Shown here piece by piece: positions 6,493 to 10,677 of a stretch of 10,677 nt of DNA. How positions within the stretch are numbered: position 1 is the first letter of the stretch; every line of letters starts with the position of its first letter. Position numbers and translations under genes: made by a program. A model generated the notes under the pieces. The model ran no database searches. It saw only the letters and a list, made by a program, of their open reading frames with translations, and had not been told where the DNA came from. The stretch comes from Candidatus Coatesiibacteriota bacterium (GTDB lineage: Bacteria > RBG-13-66-14 > B26-G2): contig QMNJ01000042.1 of NCBI GenBank assembly GCA_003647715.1, forward strand, positions 1-10,677. Reading direction: 5' to 3'.

Positions 6493-7455
6493 ATGAGATG
6501 GATGGTGGTAGTATTTCTAACGATGCCATTATCGCTATATGTTCTTGCAGATAGTGTGAATATGGGCTTCAGGACAGGGACCAACTTCGGCGCATATAGT
6601 TATGATGGATGTGTCATCTTCACCTGGGCGAGGGAGGACCGCTCACTTGGGGTATTGGATATTGAGATAACAGGCACAACCGTAAAAGACCTGTATTCAA
6701 AGGGCATAAATCAGTTTACCAGTGATTATCCCACTGTCTCTGTCTCAGATAACATTGCCATCATCTCCTATCCTGACGAGGAGAACAAGCTGAGGTTTTC
6801 CTTCTACAAAGTTCTTTCAAATGGTAAGCTGAAATATCTTGGCAAACAGATAACATCAGAGAGAGCGGTTGGAGGGATATCAAGCACAGCTTTAGACGAC
6901 CTTCTATTCATATCTATCAGTGGAGAGAATAGGGAGCCGTCTGTGCTCTGTTATGAGGTAGATAGAGATAGGGTGGAGTTGAAGACACAGGAGGTTCTTT
7001 TGGGAGAGGCATGTGTTACTGAGCCACGGCTTGCGGTGATGGATGACTATCTGTATGTAACCTGGGTTGACCCGAGAGGAGCCATACATATAAGGGCTTT
7101 TCAGATAAAGAGTGGAGGTGCTTCACTTATAGATAAGGGCGAGAGGTCTCTTATGCTATATACTGAGACAGAGGGGGTGGAGAATATTGCACCATCCGAT
7201 GTCGTCTCTGATGGTGAGATGTTATTTCTATCGTGGAGGGACACCAGGGATGATTATCTCCATATAAGGTCGTTTAATCCTAGTGGAAGTTCTTTAGGTA
7301 ACTATATTGATGAGACGATTGTCAGAGAGAGTTTGAGTAAGTATAGGATTCTCAATCTGAATGGCGAACTATGGGTATTCTGGGTTGCTGATGGCGGGAA
7401 TATGGGTAAGAAGTTCAACCCTTCCTATCCTGTCTATGCCACCAAGATAGAGTGA
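6493..7455 (+). CDS. Secreted repeat protein, probable six-bladed beta-propeller (copy A)
   Basis: A 320-residue protein with a Sec signal peptide ending near LYVLA-DS (about residue 20). The mature part holds about six repeats of roughly 45-50 residues. Each has a hydrophobic strand, a W/S/Y-D or -E turn and a second strand, for example YDGCVIFTWAREDRSLGVLDI, MDDYLYVTWVDPRGAIHIRAF, GEMLFLSWRDTRDDYLHIRSF and GELWVFWVADGG. This periodicity suggests a six-bladed propeller in the periplasm or outside the cell; the fold is inferred. No catalytic motif is recognised. The protein at 8019 has the same architecture, including a WRD turn before an HI strand, so the two look paralogous. No SD precedes the ATG; see the promoter at 6459. 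I do not recognise a named family. Confidence 0.8.
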   Translation: MRWMVVVFLTMPLSLYVLADSVNMGFRTGTNFGAYSYDGCVIFTWAREDRSLGVLDIEITGTTVKDLYSKGINQFTSDYPTVSVSDNIAIISYPDEENKLRFSFYKVLSNGKLKYLGKQITSERAVGGISSTALDDLLFISISGENREPSVLCYEVDRDRVELKTQEVLLGEACVTEPRLAVMDDYLYVTWVDPRGAIHIRAFQIKSGGASLIDKGERSLMLYTETEGVENIAPSDVVSDGEMLFLSWRDTRDDYLHIRSFNPSGSSLGNYIDETIVRESLSKYRILNLNGELWVFWVADGGNMGKKFNPSYPVYATKIE

Positions 7456-7479
7456 TTTGGTATTTATTTGATTGTGGTT

Positions 7480-7508
7480 TTTTCATATAATATGTTTGGA
7501 ATTAAAAT
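7480..7508 (+). promoter_or_regulatory. Candidate leaderless-type promoter of the small secreted protein gene
   Basis: TAAAAT (7503-7508) continues as TAAAATTGTG, the same ten bases as at 6481-6490, and again lies so that +1 would be 7515, the A of the ATG. The best -35 with a 17-bp spacer is only TTTTCA (7480-7485, four of six). No SD is present before 7515. Confidence 0.45.
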
Positions 7509-7514
7509 TGTGTG

Positions 7515-7973
7515 ATGAGTAAGTTTATAATTATTATTGTTGTTCTTTTACCGTCAGTTATTGCTCTTGCTGAAGGCGGGGGTATGGTTTTGTATCCACT
7601 TTCAGGTCATCTGTGGACATTTGAGAAGCCAATGGTTATCAATGCAAGCATTACCCTTGCGGATGGTAGTGTGGTAGAGGGTGGTTTTGCAACCTTTACA
7701 AGTAACCTGTATGTAATGCCCGATAAAGGTAATGAACCGGTTATCGTATCGCTTGAAGATGTAGCGAGTATTGATAGGCACGGTAGAAGGGGAATTCATA
7801 TCACTTTGAAGGATGGCACAGTTATAAAAGGTAAGTGGGCGTCGTCTCCGGTCTCAGCCAAAGCGGTATTTATCCACAGTGTGGACGATAACAATGGCTA
7901 TATTCTTTCTCTTGATAATAGATTGTATCATGTAGATAAAGAGGAGAGAATTGTCAGTTTGAGTTTTGAATAG
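7515..7973 (+). CDS. Small secreted beta-rich protein with an internal duplication
   Basis: A 152-residue protein with a signal peptide (MSKFIIIIVVLLPSVIALA, cleavage near Ala19). The mature part contains two similar beta-hairpin units 50 residues apart: SITLADGSVVEG (45-56) and HITLKDGTVIKG (95-106). The stretch VSLEDVASIDR (78-88) lies between them. Strand-DG-strand units next to a VxxLxxVxxI-type segment recall small barrel-like domains of periplasmic proteins, but I do not recognise the family. A GTG at 7512 is also in frame; the ATG at 7515 is preferred because it falls at the predicted transcription start and no SD supports either. It lies between the two propeller-like genes on the same strand (gaps 59 and 45 bp), suggesting a shared function. 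Confidence 0.75.
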   Translation: MSKFIIIIVVLLPSVIALAEGGGMVLYPLSGHLWTFEKPMVINASITLADGSVVEGGFATFTSNLYVMPDKGNEPVIVSLEDVASIDRHGRRGIHITLKDGTVIKGKWASSPVSAKAVFIHSVDDNNGYILSLDNRLYHVDKEERIVSLSFE

Positions 7974-8018
7974 TTAGAATATAATGACCATAAACTTTAA
8001 GTATGAGAGGTGGAAAAG

Positions 8019-8966
8019 ATGAGAAGATTGATAGCATTATTAACGGTGGTTGTGGTGCTGGGTGTTGGGCTGTCATCAGCAGAGATAATATATACTTCGG
8101 ATATTAAGACAGATAAAACACCCGCCATAACTATGTGCTGTGAGGGCAAGGTGTTTCTATCATATACAGACGATAGTGACACAATATATCTTGCCCGTGG
8201 TATATTGAGAACCACCGAGGGTCAGGTGGTGAAGATAGGTAACAAGGTTGCCATAGGTAACGAAACCCCCGACCATCCAGACCTCGGCTTCTTCAACGGT
8301 CAGATATTAATGGGATGGAATGAAGATGACGGCAATGTATATCTCGCCCTATTCAAGCCCGAGGAGATGACCAGAACAGCCAAGTTTGAATACAGACCCA
8401 ATGCCAACAATCCCATCAGCGTTACTTCCTTCTATGAGGGTCTAATACTGAATACCTGGACATCGAAGGACAAGCCAGGTCTGACGCTGATAGTAACAAA
8501 GCCCAAGGTTGGAGACGACTTTGAAAACCTGATTGACAACCGCTACAATGAGTTTGAGCCAAAGGAGGGTTCAAGTGTTGCATATATGGATGATGTTGCC
8601 ATAGTTGCCTGGAGGGATGACAAGAATGTAGTCCATATCACCAGGTGGAGGTTCCAGCAGAATGAGATAACCAAGGCGTTGAGTGTTATTGGCTATAAGG
8701 ACAACGAGATGGACTTCAAGACGGAGGTTGACCCAGCGGTGGTTTTTGGGGACGATGGAAAATTATATATTACCTGGTATAACAAGGGTATGGACCTTAT
8801 TGAGTGTGCATCCTATGATGTATCAAGTCAGGTGATAAACAAACTGGACCACAAGAACTTTGAGGCAGGTGGTTGCAAGGGTCTTGATATTACCTACTTT
8901 GAGGGCAATCCATACATTGCATACACGGATGGCGAGGGCATCATAAAGGTTGCCAAGATAATGTAG
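8019..8966 (+). CDS. Secreted repeat protein, probable six-bladed beta-propeller (copy B)
   Basis: A 315-residue protein with a signal peptide ending near GLSSA-EI (about residue 20). About six repeats are visible, for example CEGKVFLSYTDDSDTIYLA, FNGQILMGWNEDDGNVYLALF, MDDVAIVAWRDDKNVVHITRW, DDGKLYITWYNKGMDLIECA and FEGNPYIAYTDGEGIIKVAKI. They match the layout of the protein at 6493, so the two are probably paralogous propellers; ligand and role are unknown. An in-frame GTG at 8010 exists, but the SD AGAGGTGG (8006-8013) overlaps it and lies 5 bases before ATG 8019, so 8019 is chosen. A TATAAT at 7980-7985 could give this gene its own start, though its -35 is poor. A clear terminator follows. 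Confidence 0.8.
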   Translation: MRRLIALLTVVVVLGVGLSSAEIIYTSDIKTDKTPAITMCCEGKVFLSYTDDSDTIYLARGILRTTEGQVVKIGNKVAIGNETPDHPDLGFFNGQILMGWNEDDGNVYLALFKPEEMTRTAKFEYRPNANNPISVTSFYEGLILNTWTSKDKPGLTLIVTKPKVGDDFENLIDNRYNEFEPKEGSSVAYMDDVAIVAWRDDKNVVHITRWRFQQNEITKALSVIGYKDNEMDFKTEVDPAVVFGDDGKLYITWYNKGMDLIECASYDVSSQVINKLDHKNFEAGGCKGLDITYFEGNPYIAYTDGEGIIKVAKIM

Positions 8967-8990
8967 ATGTAATTGCTGGTCATTATTTAT

Positions 8991-9021
8991 AACCCCTGCG
9001 CCAATTGCGGGGGTTTTCTTT
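8991..9021 (+). terminator. Intrinsic terminator of the secreted-protein cluster
   Basis: A 9-bp stem of AACCCCTGC (8991-8999) and GCGGGGGTT (9007-9015), with one T-G wobble and a 7-base loop, runs into TTCTTTA. It lies 24 bases after the stop at 8966, a classic rho-independent layout. The opposite strand lacks a clean T-run, so it mainly serves the plus strand. Confidence 0.9.
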
Positions 9022-9035
9022 ATACTGTATGGTAA

Positions 9036-10316
9036 TTATTGTGCATTGTGGTGGTGTTTTTTCAAGCGTGGTTCCCTCAGCCGGATGCTTAGAATAAGCA
9101 TTAAGAATCCTCCCAAAATACTTATGATGAACAATACCCTGATATCAGTCAAATCTGCCAGAAGACCACCCAGTGGCGATAGTAGCATTAGAAAGCCAGT
9201 AAAGGTATTCATAAAGCCGAGGAACATAGGTGTTCTTTTGGGCGGTGCTATCTCCATCACATAGTTTGTATATGCCATCCATGAACCACCCATTATTATC
9301 CCCATCAATATGAAGGCAGTATAGATTGCAAATGTAGAGACCGATTGGAAAACACCACCTACGAGCGAGAGAACCGGAACCAAAAGCCCCGAGATACTGC
9401 AACCAATCAATACGAGGCGGTTACCCTTGTGGTCGCTTATCCACCCCCATAGGGGCACTGTGGCGGTAGTTCCAACCTGCATAACAGCGAACAGAAGACC
9501 GACATTGCTTTTAGCGAAGTCAAGGTAGTTGGTGGCAAATATGACATAGAAGGGAACCGAGATACCCCATAGAGCTAAACTCGCCCTTAGATACATTATT
9601 GACCTGAAGTCCTTATTAGTTTTTATTGTATCAATTGTTTCTCTCAGGTAAGAGGGCAGAGGTTTCTTGGGAGGTGGATTTTTGAGTTTCGGCTCCCAGG
9701 AGAGAGTGAACAGGAAGAAACCGATGAACATAGTGATACCACTGAGTAGGAATAGGATGGAGTAATTGGTTGGGAAGCTCCAGTTCTGAAGTATGGGTTT
9801 TACCAGTAGAGATGCAAGTGTAACAAGGATACTACCAAAGAATATTCTGTATGCCCACAGGGAGCCTCTCCGTTCAGGGGGTATTGTGGATGAGATAATG
9901 CTTAAAAATGGCAGACCGCTTACACCACTTGCCAGATAGAAGAGAGCCATAGATACAGTGAAGCAAGAAATAGTAATAGTTGTGCTTGCTTTTGTGGATA
10001 GGAATACTATTATGCCTGCAAGGAGGAAGAAGGCAACCCTGAGATACATCATAAGGGTGTAGAGCCACTTCTTGCGGGGCAGATGCTCCACCAGATTAGC
10101 AATGAAGAACTGGGGCAGAAACCAACCAGCGCCCTCAAGTCCTGATAGCATACCTATTATCCACTTCGCCGAGGTAAGCGAGTTGATGAATACAGGTATT
10201 ATCACAGTAGCATTTACAAAACCATTTGCTGAGTTAGTGATAATGCCATTGAGAACAGCAAGTATAAAATTTCTTCTTATGACTTTGGCTCTGCTCTTTA
10301 GACCACTTTTCTCCAT
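9036..10316 (-). CDS. Major facilitator superfamily (MFS) transporter
   Basis: A 426-residue inner-membrane protein with about 12 hydrophobic segments in two halves, split by a polar loop near residues 207-240 (EPKLKNPPPKKPLP...). Visible MFS features are the TM2-TM3 loop LVEHLPRKKWLY (75-86) and its second-half counterpart GWISDHKGNR (291-300), the motif-A equivalent with the conserved D and G-x-R. A PPERRGSLWAYR segment (147-158) lies in the first half. MFS carriers move small solutes by facilitated diffusion or ion coupling; the substrate cannot be told. The tail is basic and His-rich (KKHHHNAQ). The start at 10316 has no evident SD and lies 21 bp after the stop of the upstream TPR gene, so it may be read from that gene's transcript. 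Confidence 0.9.
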   Translation of the reverse strand: MEKSGLKSRAKVIRRNFILAVLNGIITNSANGFVNATVIIPVFINSLTSAKWIIGMLSGLEGAGWFLPQFFIANLVEHLPRKKWLYTLMMYLRVAFFLLAGIIVFLSTKASTTITISCFTVSMALFYLASGVSGLPFLSIISSTIPPERRGSLWAYRIFFGSILVTLASLLVKPILQNWSFPTNYSILFLLSGITMFIGFFLFTLSWEPKLKNPPPKKPLPSYLRETIDTIKTNKDFRSIMYLRASLALWGISVPFYVIFATNYLDFAKSNVGLLFAVMQVGTTATVPLWGWISDHKGNRLVLIGCSISGLLVPVLSLVGGVFQSVSTFAIYTAFILMGIIMGGSWMAYTNYVMEIAPPKRTPMFLGFMNTFTGFLMLLSPLGGLLADLTDIRVLFIISILGGFLMLILSIRLREPRLKKHHHNAQ

Positions 10317-10337
10317 TTGTTGATAACTTAATTACAG

Positions 10338-10677
10338 TTATTGTGCTTCTTCAATCTCTTTTGCAAGTTCTCCAAGCAGGGGATTGTCGGGGTAGCGACT
10401 TCGCTCTTTCTCAAACTCTATTATAGCGTTTTTTATCTCACCGAGAGCCAGATAGCACCTTGAGAGCAGGCGATGAGCGTCGGGGTAGTCATCAGCCATA
10501 TTGAGGTATTCTATCGCACCTTTAATGTCGCCCCTGCTGAACCTTATTGTGCCGAGACGATATCTTATCTCCGGGCGTTTTAGTTGTTTGCTCTCTAATC
10601 CAAGCAATATCTCCTCTGCTTTGTCCACATTTACCATTTTAAGGTATAGGTCTGCGAGTGTGAGTTTTGCCTGGATA
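10338..10677 (-). CDS. TPR-repeat protein, C-terminal part (partial at right edge)
   Basis: The reading frame stays open to the right edge, so this is the 3' end (112 complete codons) of a longer gene. An ATG at 10635-10637 is in frame, but residues upstream of it (AKLTLADLYLKMVNVDKAEEIL) complete a TPR helix pair, so it is an internal Met, not the start. About three TPR units are seen: LADLYLKMVNVDKAEEIL, YRLGTIRFSRGDIKGAIEYL and HRLLSRCYLALGEIKNAIIEFE, followed by a short C-terminal helix. The role is protein-protein binding of unknown partner; any signal sequence lies outside the window. Likely cotranscribed with the MFS gene downstream. Confidence 0.85.
   Translation of the reverse strand, partial: IQAKLTLADLYLKMVNVDKAEEILLGLESKQLKRPEIRYRLGTIRFSRGDIKGAIEYLNMADDYPDAHRLLSRCYLALGEIKNAIIEFEKERSRYPDNPLLGELAKEIEEAQ

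Noticed and set aside
9145..9402. An antisense-phase frame of 85 codons within the MFS gene
   Set aside because: It lies in another phase of the same strand as a well-supported 12-TM transporter and has no independent start signal.
1..10677. CRISPR arrays, tRNA or rRNA genes, transposase genes, and att-like direct repeats around the capsid operon
   Set aside because: Reading both strands I saw no regular spaced repeats, cloverleaf-type sequence or transposase motifs, and no shared direct repeat between 340-513 and 2893-3035; short att sites could still be missed by eye.

Overview
The window looks like chromosomal DNA of an uncultured or deep-branching Gram-negative bacterium. A lipoprotein signal peptide, several Sec signal peptides, an eno-ftsB/divIC-cvpA cluster and sigma70-like promoters all point to a bacterium. 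Arginine is often written AGA/AGG, and Shine-Dalgarno (SD) sites are clear for most but not all genes. I cannot fix the phylum from the sequence alone. There are no rRNA or tRNA genes, insertion sequences or CRISPR arrays.

Layout. Positions 1-339 (minus) hold the N-terminal part of a membrane protein that runs off the left edge. A divergent promoter region follows (340-513). Next is a compact plus-strand operon (514-2892) of three phage-type head genes: a Mu gpI-like prohead protease/scaffold, a small cement-like protein, and a full-length Mu gpT-type major capsid protein. The protease gene carries a strong internal ribosome binding site and an in-frame ATG at 985. This should yield a separate scaffold protein, as in the I/Z arrangement of phage Mu. 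The operon has a near-consensus promoter but no terminase, portal or tail gene in the window, and housekeeping genes begin directly after it.

Positions 3036-5295 (minus) carry enolase, a DivIC/FtsB-like division protein overlapping it by 4 bp, and a CvpA-family membrane protein. Positions 5416-6357 (minus) encode a TPR lipoprotein, divergent from a plus-strand group (6493-8966). That group holds two secreted proteins, each with about six repeats and probably beta-propellers, with a small secreted protein between them that has an internal duplication. It ends in a good intrinsic terminator (8991-9021). Positions 9036-10316 (minus) encode a 12-TM MFS transporter, preceded by the 3' end of a TPR gene that runs off the right edge.

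The most interesting element is the isolated capsid operon: intact, promoter-equipped head genes without packaging or tail genes nearby. It could be a domesticated capsid compartment, one locus of a dispersed gene transfer agent, or a prophage remnant. The window cannot decide between these. The second notable signal is a pair of secreted-protein genes whose predicted transcription start falls exactly on the A of the ATG, suggesting leaderless mRNAs.
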